A stretch of DNA of 64,000 nt from an uncultured Treponema sp. (GCA_947167345.1 CAMVHR010000001.1:1-64000); one strand, 5' to 3'; positions 1 through 8,755 are shown, counted from the stretch's first letter. Notes: a model not told the origin generated them from the sequence alone. Numbers and translations are program-made.

Positions 1-73
1 ATTTCATAGCCTAATAATGCTGACGTTTTTGTAAATTATGTCGCGAAAAAAGCTTGCTTTTTGCTGAAATTCC

Positions 74-105
74 ACCTTTCATCCCTAAAATTCGACGTTT
101 ATCCC
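74..105 (+). promoter_or_regulatory. phased direct repeats, possible LytTR-type activator site
   Basis: Two copies of a motif with the core TTYATCCC (74-85 and 94-105) lie exactly 20 bases apart. The second copy ends 7 bases before a good -35 box, which is where an activator would bind. GACGTTTAT in the second copy fits the LytTR-family consensus at 8 of 9 positions; the spacing is a base or two shorter than in classic LytTR sites. A second occurrence with the same 20-base phase is at 60140-60171. The resemblance is seen directly; the regulator identity is inference. Confidence 0.4.
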
Positions 106-112
106 ACTTTTG

Positions 113-140
113 TTGACAGATTTTGAATTTCGGGTATAAA
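113..140 (+). promoter_or_regulatory. sigma70-type promoter for the surface lipoprotein
   Basis: TTGACA at 113-118 and TATAAA at 135-140 are separated by 16 bases, predicting a start near base 147 and a leader of about 95 bases before the strong AGGAGG at 231-236. Nothing else upstream in the window competes with it. Confidence 0.55.
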
Positions 141-299
141 ATTCAAGCAAATTCGCAAGAATATATAAGAATTGTCCTTAGGAATAGTAGACAAAAACGT
201 TTGCTGTGTTAAAATATAATTGAATATCATAGGAGGCTGTATGTCCGTCAAAAATCTTTACAAAAAGTCCTTAATGGGTATTGACAAAAATTGCGTAAA

Positions 300-3284
300 A
301 TGTTATGGGGGGGGGTACTTTGTAAAACAGTAAAACCGCTGAAAGCGGCGCTTTTCAGTGCGTTACTCCTTTTCTTTCTATTATTAAGCGCTACCTTCAT
401 TTCCTGTGCAGGCGGAGCTGGAAGTCCTAAAGGCACCGAAGCAGAAGGAACAGCCCTTGCCATCAAGCTTCCAGACACATCAAAAACCCTTTATGAAAAA
501 GAAGCTATAGTTTCCTTTACAGTAACCGTAAGCTCAGGCTCGTTCACCAGCACAAAAAGTGCAGGCAAAGGCGAAACAATGCTGTTTTCAAACCTTCCTG
601 TTGGAAATTACAGCGTAAAGGCATACGGAAAGACAGCCATCGGTGCTGTAGCTGCAAAATGCGAGACTTCCGTAACGATTGTTGCAGGTGAGACAACTAC
701 GACAACCTTACATCTTTCAAGACTTGACCACTGGACAGTAACGTTCTTAAACGAAGATGGCTCAACAATTTCAACACAAGACGTTTCCGACGGCTACACC
801 GTTTCAAAACCTGCAGATCCTACGAAAGAAGGCTACAACTTCAGTGGATGGAGGACAAGCCCAACGGCAACCTCAAGCTTTGACTTCAATACCCCTATAA
901 CAGCAGATACGACCCTTCACGCAAAGTTTGGCATTAAGACATATAAGATTACATTTAACTACAATGGTGGAACGGTTGGAACTGCGACAAGTACAACAGT
1001 GGATGCTGATTATAATACATCTCCGACAGTCCCTACCACAGCTCCTACACGTACTGCACCTGACGGAAGTGCATATACATTTATGAACGGCTGGAATGAA
1101 AGTCCAGATGCCACTACCATACTTGCAGGTCTGGATCCTGCCACTGCCGACAAGACTTACTATGCCGTTTGGTCTCCAAAGGTTAAGGTTACATTTGACT
1201 ATAACGGCGGAACAAACGCTGGAAGTACTAAAAAGGAAGTTTATCCAAACAAGGATACTGCTCCTGAAGTCCCTGCAAGTACCGAAGAACCTTCAAAGTC
1301 AGGTTACAAGTTCATGGGCTGGGCATCCACAAGCAACGCAACAGTTGCCGACAACACGGTTTCAACTACTCCTGTAAGTGCAGACACGACATATTATGCG
1401 GTATGGCTTCCTGCATATAATATTACTTATGTGTCAACACCGTATGCAGTCAACTCTACAAACTATCCTGCTTTCGTAAGCTACACGAGCGATGATGGAC
1501 TTGCCTCTCTGCCTAGCCCTACATTGACAGGATATCGTTTTGACGGATGGTACACGGACACAGCGTTTACTCCTGAAAACAATGTTACTTCCATTGATGC
1601 AGGAACTACAGGACCTGTAACTCTTTATGCAAAATGGTATGTTAAGTTTGTTGCAGATACTCATAATTCCGATAGTGGTTCTGCCACACCGCTTGAAGTC
1701 CTCTACGGTTCAACCGTAGCATCTTTGTCGAATACACTTTTCACTACGACTCCTGCAAAGTCTCATGCCACATCTCTTGGATGGTTCAAGTCTTCTTATG
1801 ATGATGGCGAAGGAACAAGTGCTTCTTCTACTGCGTACAATTTCAGTGCGGAAGTTACCGAACCGTTCAGCCTGCACGTAAAGTGGGAGTCAACTGAGAT
1901 TACATGGGTAAGCGACATTACTCTTGGCACCGACTATACATCTACAAGCGGAGCATACAAGTATTACCCTGCAACAGGATGGTCTGCATCGGAAATGCCT
2001 GCTCCTACACACACTGGACTTACTTTTGCAGGATGGTATAAAAATAAGAGTGCAGATGGAACTACATATTCAAATAAGGTAGAGTCCATAGCCGCTGGAA
2101 CAAGTGGCGAGATGACGCTCTACGCAAAGTGGACGGCTACTGTTACAATACTTGAGTACAGGGCAACGACAGAGGATCCTAATCCTCCACAGATAGGAAC
2201 GGCTCAGACGGTAATCTACGGCAAAAAGGCTACAAAGCCTAGCCCTGACCCTACTACATCAAGGGCTTCGGAAGGTTATACTGACTTCTTGGGATGGCAG
2301 ACTGCCGAAGGCAGTGCTGACCCTACAGACTTTAATTTTACTACCGCTACTATAACAAAAGATACTGTTGTATTCGGAAAGTGGAAGAAGCTTTATACAA
2401 ACTTTGAAGGAACGTATGCAGAATTCCTTGCAGCAGAATTTGTTCCAGACAATACCGCCGCAACTGCATACACGGTAAAGATTACTTCTGCAACAAATAG
2501 TCAGCTTTCAAACATTGCTAAGGCAATAGGAAAATCTTCTTATTCTAATTACAAGGGGGTATATATAAACCTTGATCTGTCAGATTGCGGTGCAACCGAG
2601 ATACCTTCTGGAGCTTTCAAAAACGACAGCTCTTATGCTGGAACAGGAATTGCAACGTACCTTACAGGAATAGTACTACCTTCTGGACTTCAAAAACTGA
2701 ATTATGCAGCATTTATGGGCTGCTCTGGAATTATAGGTAACATTGTAATTCCTGATACCGTAACGGATTTAGGAGATTACACATTTAGAGAATGTTCTGG
2801 AATTACAGGTATAAATATTCCTTCTGGCATAACAGAACTAAAACAGAGTGTATTTGAATCTAGTGGAATTACAAGCATTGTAATTCCTTCTACTGTAACA
2901 AAAATTGAAAGTAGCGCATGTGAGAATTGTTCTGGAATTACGGGGGCAGTTACAATTCCAAACTCTGTAACTGAAATAGGAAGCAGAGCTTTTCAAGGAT
3001 GTTCTGGTATTACGGGAATAACTATACCAGATGGCGTTAGTAAAATAGGCAGTTACGCATTCCAATACTGTTCAGGCATTACAGGTACTATTACCATTCC
3101 TGATTCTGTAACTGAAATAGGAAACAGTGCTTTTAAAGGATGTTCTAGCATTACAGATTTTACCGTAACTGGAACGTGGGATGGTCACTGGCTTGATGCT
3201 ACCGGAACTATATCAGATGCAGATGCCACACTTACAAAAGCAAAGCTTGTTAATGGTGGACTTTACCACTATATCCGCCAGTAA
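300..3284 (+). CDS. surface lipoprotein with InlB-type and BspA-like leucine-rich repeats, phase-variable start
   Basis: About 994 residues read from ATG 300. An N-terminal hydrophobic segment ends in a lipobox (FISC, Cys36), so the product should be an exported lipoprotein. Next come about seven Listeria-Bacteroides (InlB B/Flg_new) type repeats marked by V/I-T-F-x-x-x-G-G and GY-x-F-x-GW signatures, then from about residue 780 BspA-like LRR_5 repeats (IP-x-x-V-T-x-I-G-x-x-A-F-x-G-C). Such proteins act as adhesins or host-binding surface proteins in other bacteria; the ligand here is unknown. The start is odd. The only good Shine-Dalgarno (AGGAGG, 231-236) serves ATG 241, whose frame enters the nine-G tract 307-315 and stops at about 331. 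One more G (or two fewer) would join ATG 241 to this frame. As sequenced, only weak starts (TTG 291, ATG 300) lie in frame, so the gene is probably OFF or weakly translated. Confidence 0.85.
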   Translation: MLWGGVLCKTVKPLKAALFSALLLFFLLLSATFISCAGGAGSPKGTEAEGTALAIKLPDTSKTLYEKEAIVSFTVTVSSGSFTSTKSAGKGETMLFSNLPVGNYSVKAYGKTAIGAVAAKCETSVTIVAGETTTTTLHLSRLDHWTVTFLNEDGSTISTQDVSDGYTVSKPADPTKEGYNFSGWRTSPTATSSFDFNTPITADTTLHAKFGIKTYKITFNYNGGTVGTATSTTVDADYNTSPTVPTTAPTRTAPDGSAYTFMNGWNESPDATTILAGLDPATADKTYYAVWSPKVKVTFDYNGGTNAGSTKKEVYPNKDTAPEVPASTEEPSKSGYKFMGWASTSNATVADNTVSTTPVSADTTYYAVWLPAYNITYVSTPYAVNSTNYPAFVSYTSDDGLASLPSPTLTGYRFDGWYTDTAFTPENNVTSIDAGTTGPVTLYAKWYVKFVADTHNSDSGSATPLEVLYGSTVASLSNTLFTTTPAKSHATSLGWFKSSYDDGEGTSASSTAYNFSAEVTEPFSLHVKWESTEITWVSDITLGTDYTSTSGAYKYYPATGWSASEMPAPTHTGLTFAGWYKNKSADGTTYSNKVESIAAGTSGEMTLYAKWTATVTILEYRATTEDPNPPQIGTAQTVIYGKKATKPSPDPTTSRASEGYTDFLGWQTAEGSADPTDFNFTTATITKDTVVFGKWKKLYTNFEGTYAEFLAAEFVPDNTAATAYTVKITSATNSQLSNIAKAIGKSSYSNYKGVYINLDLSDCGATEIPSGAFKNDSSYAGTGIATYLTGIVLPSGLQKLNYAAFMGCSGIIGNIVIPDTVTDLGDYTFRECSGITGINIPSGITELKQSVFESSGITSIVIPSTVTKIESSACENCSGITGAVTIPNSVTEIGSRAFQGCSGITGITIPDGVSKIGSYAFQYCSGITGTITIPDSVTEIGNSAFKGCSSITDFTVTGTWDGHWLDATGTISDADATLTKAKLVNGGLYHYIRQ
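307..315 (+). repeat. poly-G tract (9 G), slippage site at gene start
   Basis: Nine consecutive G lie 66 bases after ATG 241 and inside the signal-peptide region of the lipoprotein. A frame check shows 9 G puts ATG 241 out of frame, while 10 G would give a continuous product through the lipobox. Poly-G contingency tracts are established in Treponema pallidum. The exact G count is also a common assembly uncertainty. Confidence 0.75.
2640..3170 (+). repeat. tandem LRR-coding DNA repeats
   Basis: About seven imperfect tandem units of roughly 69-75 bases share phrases such as TGTTCTGGAATTAC and GTAACTGAAATAGGAA, and encode the C-terminal BspA-like leucine-rich repeats. The similarity at DNA level makes unit gain or loss by recombination plausible. 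Confidence 0.7.
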
Positions 3285-3367
3285 GTATTGTGCAGTGCTA
3301 AAACTGGAGTTCTGTGTTTAGGTATTAATGCTAGCCAAACAAATTTGGCTTTAGGACACTAATAACA

Positions 3368-3426
3368 AAAGCCTGAGTTTCTGCAATCTTGTGAAGTACA
3401 CTTCACTTGCAGAAGCTCAGGCTTTT
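3368..3426 (+). terminator. intrinsic terminator after the lipoprotein gene
   Basis: GCCTGAGTTTCTGCA at 3371-3385 pairs with its near-exact complement at 3408-3422, with a second hairpin (GTGAAGT/ACTTCAC) in the loop, followed by a T run. A-residues before the stem make it potentially bidirectional. Confidence 0.75.
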
Positions 3427-3477
3427 TCTGTATTAATATTTTGTATTGTCAGCAGGCTTACGAGCACTAATAAAAAG

Positions 3478-3510
3478 AGCCGTCTGTAATCATAAAGTGC
3501 AGACGGCTTT
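3478..3510 (+). terminator. second terminator-like hairpin
   Basis: AGCCGTCTG and CAGACGGCT form a 9-bp stem around a 14-base loop. The T run is short (TTT), so it may be a weak terminator or a processing site. Confidence 0.4.
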
Positions 3511-3582
3511 CATGTAAGCAAAAGCCAACAAAAAATGTTGACATAAAATGCAATGTCAATGTATAGTAAAAGAAATGGAGAA

Positions 3583-3667
3583 CGCTCGTAAACGAGCGAC
3601 TTGCCTCCGTTAGCTAGTTATATAAACCGCCTTCAAAAGCTGTCACACTATGGGGCGGTTTTTTTAT
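3583..3667. terminator. hairpin CGCTCGT/ACGAGCG and terminator AACCGCC/GGGCGGTT
   Basis: A perfect short palindrome lies at about 3583-3598. A second stem runs AAACCGCC (3624-3631) to GGGCGGTTT (3653-3661), followed by seven T. The second has the form of an intrinsic terminator, yet no gene ends nearby on the + strand, so it may belong to a decayed element. Confidence 0.45.
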
Positions 3668-3707
3668 GCTCTTATCCTATTTTATTAGGAAGGAAAGCAG
3701 GTCTATG

Positions 3708-3752
3708 AACAATCGCAAGCGATTGTTTCCGAGTTTTGCTTTGCAAAACTCG
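3708..3752. repeat. two adjacent perfect palindromes next to the Rpn gene
   Basis: AACAATCGC/GCGATTGTT (3708-3727, 2-base loop) is followed directly by CGAGTTTTGC/GCAAAACTCG (3730-3752, 3-base loop). The stems are 9 and 10 bp without mismatch and have no U-run, so they are not ordinary terminators. They form part of the 598-base gap 3285-3882, which holds only hairpins and no convincing reading frame, and may be extragenic palindromes tied to the neighbouring Rpn-type gene. Confidence 0.5.
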
Positions 3753-3882
3753 CTAAGCAATACACGCAGTGGATTGCGACCTTCATTCATGAGAAATCGG
3801 AGGCAAGCCGCCACAATTTACAAACGTTCGGCACAAATATAGCAAAAACGACTACCTATGGCAAGACATAGGAATTATAAGC

Positions 3883-4809
3883 TTATTCTTCTATTTCTTT
3901 TGCCAGTTCTTCTATTTTTTCAATCGGCAAACCAATGGCTTGTGAAATCTGCTCATGAGTACCGAGTTTCATCGCAAGCAGGTTTTTGGCATTTGCAATT
4001 GCATTTGCTTTCATGCCTCTCTTTAGACCTCTTTTTTCTCCAATTTTAATGCCTCGTTCCTCAGCATTTGCAAGTCCGCTTCTTATGTCTCGTTCCTGAC
4101 CTTCAATTTTGCCCTGTATTATCCAGTTCCAGCGTTCATCGCTCAGTGCATTTAGCATGACTTCTGCTTTCATTATGCCCTCCTCAGATTTTGCAATGCG
4201 GTCAATTATACTTTTCTTTTTCGGATTATCTACTTCTTGTAAAAATTTACCCCATTTTATTGCAGTTGGCAAGGCTTCTATGTCCGTTTTGTCATTAATA
4301 GGTGGCAGTTTGGGCAGTTCCATGAAGATTACGTTGATTATGCCTGGAAGTTTTGCACCGTCATTAGTATCTGTTAGTGTGTAATGATGTATTGGTGCTT
4401 CATTCTTTTTGTCAAACATGAAATTCATCACTGTAATCTGATATGATTTCGGCATGTCCTTCCAATCTTCTCCGCGCAGACGATTTGAGCTTACAAGCCG
4501 TGCTGCATAGTACTCAGCACGGTTTCCGAAATCGCAGTCTTTATCTAAGCCCTGCATCTCAACCTGCGCAGTTGTGCCATCTCCAAGAACACAGTTGATA
4601 TCGAAGCTTATGCCCTTTTCTCCGTCAAACTGTATTGCAGGCTCGTTTTCTTTTACAGTAACTTCGGTGATAGTCTCTCCAATCATTGCTGAAAGAAAAG
4701 ATTTCAGTGCAATTCTTGATTCTTCCCTGTCCTGTGTGAAGATGGACTTGAAGTTTCTGTCGATACGTGGGTTTAGTAAAGGTTTGATTTGTTTTTGTGT
4801 TTTATTCAT
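3883..4809 (-). CDS. PD-(D/E)XK nuclease family transposase / Rpn-type recombination-promoting nuclease
   Basis: 308 residues from the ATG at 4809, chosen over an upstream in-frame ATG because AGGAG lies 8 bases before it. The N-terminus (LLNPRIDRNFKSIF) and the central D...E-x-Q strand region (GDGTTAQVEMQG) fit the PD-(D/E)XK transposase family (PDDEXK_2) related to E. coli Rpn proteins, which promote RecA-independent recombination. The C-terminal third is charged and rich in G-EKRG-x-KRG runs, as is usual here, ending in a short IGLPIEKIEELAKEIEE helix. It stands alone beside perfect palindromes (3708-3752). A truncated relative lies at 60441-60962, with the same C-terminal layout. Full-length and apparently intact. 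Confidence 0.85.
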   Translation of the reverse strand: MNKTQKQIKPLLNPRIDRNFKSIFTQDREESRIALKSFLSAMIGETITEVTVKENEPAIQFDGEKGISFDINCVLGDGTTAQVEMQGLDKDCDFGNRAEYYAARLVSSNRLRGEDWKDMPKSYQITVMNFMFDKKNEAPIHHYTLTDTNDGAKLPGIINVIFMELPKLPPINDKTDIEALPTAIKWGKFLQEVDNPKKKSIIDRIAKSEEGIMKAEVMLNALSDERWNWIIQGKIEGQERDIRSGLANAEERGIKIGEKRGLKRGMKANAIANAKNLLAMKLGTHEQISQAIGLPIEKIEELAKEIEE

Positions 4810-5037
4810 TTTGAATACTCCTATACTATTGATATGCACGAGATCCTTCTTTTTTGTACGAATTTTTAGAAAAAAAATTACTTTTAATCTTGAAAAGTTA
4901 AGATACGGGAATGTCTAAATGTTGTATTGAAGTATCAACTTTACTGGATAAATACCAAAAAAAATAAGAAAAAAACTTGCATTTTTTTCAAAGTCAAATA
5001 ATAATATATATTTAAGGATAATTAGGAGTATCTTGTT

Positions 5038-6639
5038 ATGACTACAGAAAAAATTGCAGAAGAAATTGCCTCTGGAAAGGCAATTCTTGGTATTGAATTC
5101 GGTTCTACACGTATTAAGGCTGTTCTTATTAATTCAGAGAATGAGCCTGTAGCAAGCGGTGCTTTTGACTGGGAAAATTCCCTCATAGACGGCATTTGGA
5201 CATATTCGCTTGATGAAATCCATAATGGAATATCAACGGCTTTTGTTGATATGAAAAAAGACGTGCAGGCTAAGTATGGCGTAAAACTTACAAAACTTCG
5301 TGCAATGGGTGTAAGTGCAATGATGCACGGTTATCTTGCTTTTGATAAGAACGGTAATCTTCTTGTTCCTTTCCGTACCTGGAGAAATACAATTACAGGT
5401 GAAGCTTCTGAAAAACTTTCTTCTTTGTTTAACTATCCTATTCCTGAACGCTGGAGCATTGCCCACTTGTATCAGGCAATCCTTAAGAAAGAAAATCATG
5501 TAAAGGATGTTGCTTTCTTTACAACACTTGCAGGTTATGCACACTGGATGCTGACAGGCGAAAAGGTTCTTGGTGTTGGAGATGCTTCCGGCATGTTCCC
5601 GGTAGACGCAACAACTGGCGACTACGACAAAGACATGGTTTCTAAGTTTGAAAATCTTGTAGCTCCATGCGGTTTTGCATGGAAGCTCAGCAATATATTG
5701 CCTAAATGCTTGCCTGCAGGGGCAAGTGCTGGTGCTATGACTGCAGATGGTGCCAAATGGCTTGATCCAGAAGGCACTCTTGAACCAGGTACTCCTCTTG
5801 CTCCTCCTGAAGGTGATGCTGGAACTGGAATGGTTGCCACAAATTCTGTAGCACCTAGGACTGGTAATGTTTCTGCTGGAACTTCTGTATTTGCAATGGT
5901 TGTTCTTGAAAAAGCCTTGTCCAAGGCATACAACGGTTTGATTGACATTGTTGCAACACCAGACGGAAAGCCCACTGCAATGGCACATGCAAACAACTGT
6001 ACTGGTGAATATGACAAATGGATTAAGATGTTCGGTGCTGCTGCAGAACTTCTTGGTGCAAAATTCAGCAAGGGCGAAATGTACGATAAACTTCTTGCCT
6101 GTGCAATGAAAGGCGACAAAGATTGTGGTGGGCTCATTCCTTATAACTACATTTCTGGCGAAAGCATGACAGGCTTTGCTTCTGGCCGCCCTCTGTTTGT
6201 ACGTACACAGAATGCAAACTTTACTCTTGAAAACTTTATGCGCGCACAGCTGTTTACTGCCCTTGGTGCATTGCGTACTGGCATGGACATTCTTTTTGAC
6301 AGCGAGCATGTAAAGATTGACCGCCTTACAGGTCACGGCGGATTCTTTAAGACAGAAAATGTTGGTCTTCCAATCATGGCTGCTGCAATGCATACCCCTG
6401 TATCTGCATTAAGCACGGCTGGAGAAGGCGGTCCATGGGGCATGGCACTTCTTGCTTCTTTCCTTGTAAACGGCAATGGAGCAAAGCTTGCTGACTGGCT
6501 TGAAAAGAATGCTTTTGCAAACGCAAAGGTTTCAACTGTACAGCCTGACAAGGCAGATATTGACGGCTTTAACGGCTTCTTTGCAAACTACAAGAAGGGA
6601 CTTGCCGTTGAGCGTGCTGCTGTAGAAAATCTTGACTAA
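5038..6639 (+). CDS. FGGY-family carbohydrate kinase, probable L-ribulokinase
   Basis: 533 residues, the usual length for the Bacteroidetes/spirochaete type of ribulokinase rather than classic AraB. The N-terminal ATP-binding motif GIEFGSTRIKAV is at about residues 18-29, and the second-domain motif AGEGGPWGMALLA near the C-terminus fits FGGY kinases. It probably phosphorylates L-ribulose (or a related ketopentose) in the cytoplasm. The next gene, 20 bases on, encodes AraD, which uses the product L-ribulose 5-phosphate; that context supports the call. Start ATG 5038 has AGGAG 9 bases upstream. A possible promoter, TTGCAT at 4977 with an AT-rich -10 near 5000, precedes it. No isomerase gene is adjacent. 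Confidence 0.8.
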   Translation: MTTEKIAEEIASGKAILGIEFGSTRIKAVLINSENEPVASGAFDWENSLIDGIWTYSLDEIHNGISTAFVDMKKDVQAKYGVKLTKLRAMGVSAMMHGYLAFDKNGNLLVPFRTWRNTITGEASEKLSSLFNYPIPERWSIAHLYQAILKKENHVKDVAFFTTLAGYAHWMLTGEKVLGVGDASGMFPVDATTGDYDKDMVSKFENLVAPCGFAWKLSNILPKCLPAGASAGAMTADGAKWLDPEGTLEPGTPLAPPEGDAGTGMVATNSVAPRTGNVSAGTSVFAMVVLEKALSKAYNGLIDIVATPDGKPTAMAHANNCTGEYDKWIKMFGAAAELLGAKFSKGEMYDKLLACAMKGDKDCGGLIPYNYISGESMTGFASGRPLFVRTQNANFTLENFMRAQLFTALGALRTGMDILFDSEHVKIDRLTGHGGFFKTENVGLPIMAAAMHTPVSALSTAGEGGPWGMALLASFLVNGNGAKLADWLEKNAFANAKVSTVQPDKADIDGFNGFFANYKKGLAVERAAVENLD

Positions 6640-6659
6640 GGAAAAATGGAGATATTGAA

Positions 6660-7379
6660 ATGTCTAAATATCAGACAATAAAAGAACAGGCTTACGAAGC
6701 TAACATGCAGATTCCTGCACAGCATCTTGCCTTGTATACATGGGGAAACGTTTCTGCATTTGATAAGGCTGCAGGAGTGTTTGCAATTAAGCCTAGTGGA
6801 GTGCCATATCCAGAACTGACAGCTGACAGCATGGTTATTGTAGACCTTGACGGTAAAGTTGTTGAAGGAAATTTGCGACCTTCCAGTGACACTCCTACAC
6901 ATGTTGTGCTGTACAAAGAATTTGCAGTAAATGACGGTGCTAACATCAACGGCATCATTCATACTCATTCTACCTATGCTGTAAGCTGGGCACAGGCTGT
7001 ACGCCCTGTACCTCTGTTTGGAACAACTCACGCAGACCACATTCAGACAGAAGTTCCTTGCACTCCATATCTTTCTGAAGAAGCCGTAAAGAACGATTAT
7101 GAAAGGGAAACAGGCAACCTGATTGTAAGCCATTTCCGCAATCTTCATTTAAACCCAAATGAAGTAAACATGGTCCTTGTTGGTGGTCATGGTCCTTTCG
7201 CATGGGGTGCAACTGCTGATAAGGCTGTTTATAATGCTGCTGTTCTTGAAGAAGTGAGCCACATGGCATTGAACACTGTCATGATTCAAAGCGGAGCAAC
7301 AACTCTTCCTTCTTACATTATTGATAAGCACTATCAGAGAAAGCATGGTCCAAATGCTTATTACGGACAGTCTAAATAA
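6660..7379 (+). CDS. araD: L-ribulose-5-phosphate 4-epimerase
   Basis: 239 residues, class II aldolase/adducin fold. Zinc ligands are visible as HTH (about residues 101-103) and the later GGHGPFAW histidine (about 173); SSDTPTH holds the catalytic-site Asp (about 77). It converts L-ribulose 5-phosphate to D-xylulose 5-phosphate, feeding the pentose phosphate pathway. It follows the FGGY kinase by 20 bases and is certainly co-transcribed; a strong terminator follows. The xylulokinase near 61 kb gives a second entry to the same intermediate. Confidence 0.92.
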   Translation: MSKYQTIKEQAYEANMQIPAQHLALYTWGNVSAFDKAAGVFAIKPSGVPYPELTADSMVIVDLDGKVVEGNLRPSSDTPTHVVLYKEFAVNDGANINGIIHTHSTYAVSWAQAVRPVPLFGTTHADHIQTEVPCTPYLSEEAVKNDYERETGNLIVSHFRNLHLNPNEVNMVLVGGHGPFAWGATADKAVYNAAVLEEVSHMALNTVMIQSGATTLPSYIIDKHYQRKHGPNAYYGQSK

Positions 7380-7403
7380 GTAATACCGCATTTTATACTC
7401 CTT

Positions 7404-7447
7404 GTCCTGTACGACTGAAGTTTTCAGTACGTGCAGGACTTTTTTTT
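7404..7447 (+). terminator. intrinsic terminator after araD
   Basis: GTCCTGTACG (7404-7413) pairs with CGTGCAGGAC (7430-7439), followed by eight T. Confidence 0.85.
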
Positions 7448-7469
7448 GCCCAGCATTTTTGTTTATGCA

Positions 7470-7498
7470 TTGTCAATGCTTGTCAATTGCTGTAACAT
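7470..7498 (+). promoter_or_regulatory. promoter for the orphan binding-protein gene
   Basis: TTGTCA (7470-7475), 17-base spacer, TAACAT (7493-7498). The start near 7505 leaves a 20-base leader containing GGAGGA. Confidence 0.5.
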
Positions 7499-7524
7499 GA
7501 AAAACGTTATTTTTGGAGGAAGTA

Positions 7525-8733
7525 ATGAAAAAAGCAGCAGCAATTGCAGCATTTTGTGCTGTAATATTCGGATTTTTGGGATGCGGAAAAAACTCTGTAA
7601 ATCCTTCTGCATCTAAGGGAAAAGAAAAGGTTCGTCTTACAGTATGGGAGTCTGCCAATGGACCGGATGAATTTATTAAGCGTGCAGGACTTGCGTATAC
7701 TAAAATTCATCCTAATGTAGAGATTGAGTTTGTTAATGTTGAAGTTGGAGATTCTTCTGATCAGATTCTTATAGACGGTCCGGCAGGTCTTGGACCTGAT
7801 TTGTTTGCAGCTCCTCATGACAAACTTGGTGGACTTGTTACCGGAGGTCTTGTTCTTGAAACGGTAAATCCTTCTGAGGTTTCTAAAGAAGTTCTTGGAG
7901 CTTGTTCCCAGGCACTAAAGTATGAAGGCAAGATGTACGGATATCCTGTCAGTGCCGAAACTTATGCCTTGTTTTACAATAAAGAGCTTATTCCTGAAAA
8001 AGAAGTTCCTAAAACATGGGAAGAACTTGCGGAATGGGTGAGAATTTTTAATTTGAGAAATCTAACTAAGACTGGTTTTGTAATGGAGGTTGGCAGCGGT
8101 TATTATACTATTATTTTTACGACGTCTAACAGTAACCGCCTGTTTGGACCTTTCGGTACGGATACTTCAAAATCTTATCTTAATAATGAGGCTGCCGTAA
8201 AAGGAATGAAGTTTTTTCAGTCTCTGCGTGCAATTGTAGATGAGCCCGCTTCTGATTTATCTTCGGCTAACTGCAAAGCTGCCTTTCAGTCTGGTAATGC
8301 TGCAATGTTTATTACCGGTTTATGGAATGTAAATTTGTTTGAGGATGCAGGCATCAACTTTGGTGTTGCTCCTTTGCCGTCATTGCCCGGAGAGGTTACT
8401 CCTGCTGCTTCATTCAGTGGTACACGTGCCATGTTTGTAAGTTCCTATTCTAAGCATCCTTCAGAAGCTGCCGATTTTGCACGCTTTTTGCTTACACCGG
8501 AAATGCAGCAACTCAGGTTTAATCTGACTGGTGCAATGCCTGCGATAAATACTTCTGTAAGCAGCAAGTATATGTCTGGTTTTTTAAAGCAGCTTGACTA
8601 TGCATTCCCTATGCCTTCAATTCCTGAAATGACAGCTTTCTGGGATGCAATGGGCAATGCCAGCAAAAACATCTGGGATGGTGCGGATGTTCAGAAAGAG
8701 CTTGATGAATGTGATGCATTGATCATAAAGTGA
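7525..8733 (+). CDS. extracellular sugar-binding lipoprotein (ABC family 1), without adjacent permeases
   Basis: 402 residues from ATG 7525, preceded by GGAGGA. The signal peptide ends in a lipobox (FGFLGC). The mature part starts VRLTVWES, shows a PDLFAAPHDKLG strand and later PAASFSGTRAMFVS, all typical of MalE/UgpB-type solute-binding proteins of CUT1 transporters. It should hold an oligosaccharide or sugar at the outer face of the inner membrane. No permease or ATPase gene lies near; the next gene encodes a membrane HD-GYP protein. It may feed a transporter encoded elsewhere or serve as a sensory binding protein. The araBD neighbours suggest a pentose or pentose oligomer, but that is inference. 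Confidence 0.85.
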   Translation: MKKAAAIAAFCAVIFGFLGCGKNSVNPSASKGKEKVRLTVWESANGPDEFIKRAGLAYTKIHPNVEIEFVNVEVGDSSDQILIDGPAGLGPDLFAAPHDKLGGLVTGGLVLETVNPSEVSKEVLGACSQALKYEGKMYGYPVSAETYALFYNKELIPEKEVPKTWEELAEWVRIFNLRNLTKTGFVMEVGSGYYTIIFTTSNSNRLFGPFGTDTSKSYLNNEAAVKGMKFFQSLRAIVDEPASDLSSANCKAAFQSGNAAMFITGLWNVNLFEDAGINFGVAPLPSLPGEVTPAASFSGTRAMFVSSYSKHPSEAADFARFLLTPEMQQLRFNLTGAMPAINTSVSSKYMSGFLKQLDYAFPMPSIPEMTAFWDAMGNASKNIWDGADVQKELDECDALIIK

Positions 8734-8755
8734 TAGTGGCAATCTTAAAATGATA

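Noticed and set aside
2640-3170. Tandem repeats as a possible CRISPR array
   Set aside because: Units are contiguous, imperfect and in frame, and encode leucine-rich repeats; there are no spacers.
5233-6393. A 386-codon open frame on the minus strand
   Set aside because: It lies fully antisense to the FGGY kinase, is rich in Cys, His and Ser as expected for a shadow frame, and has no ribosome-binding site.
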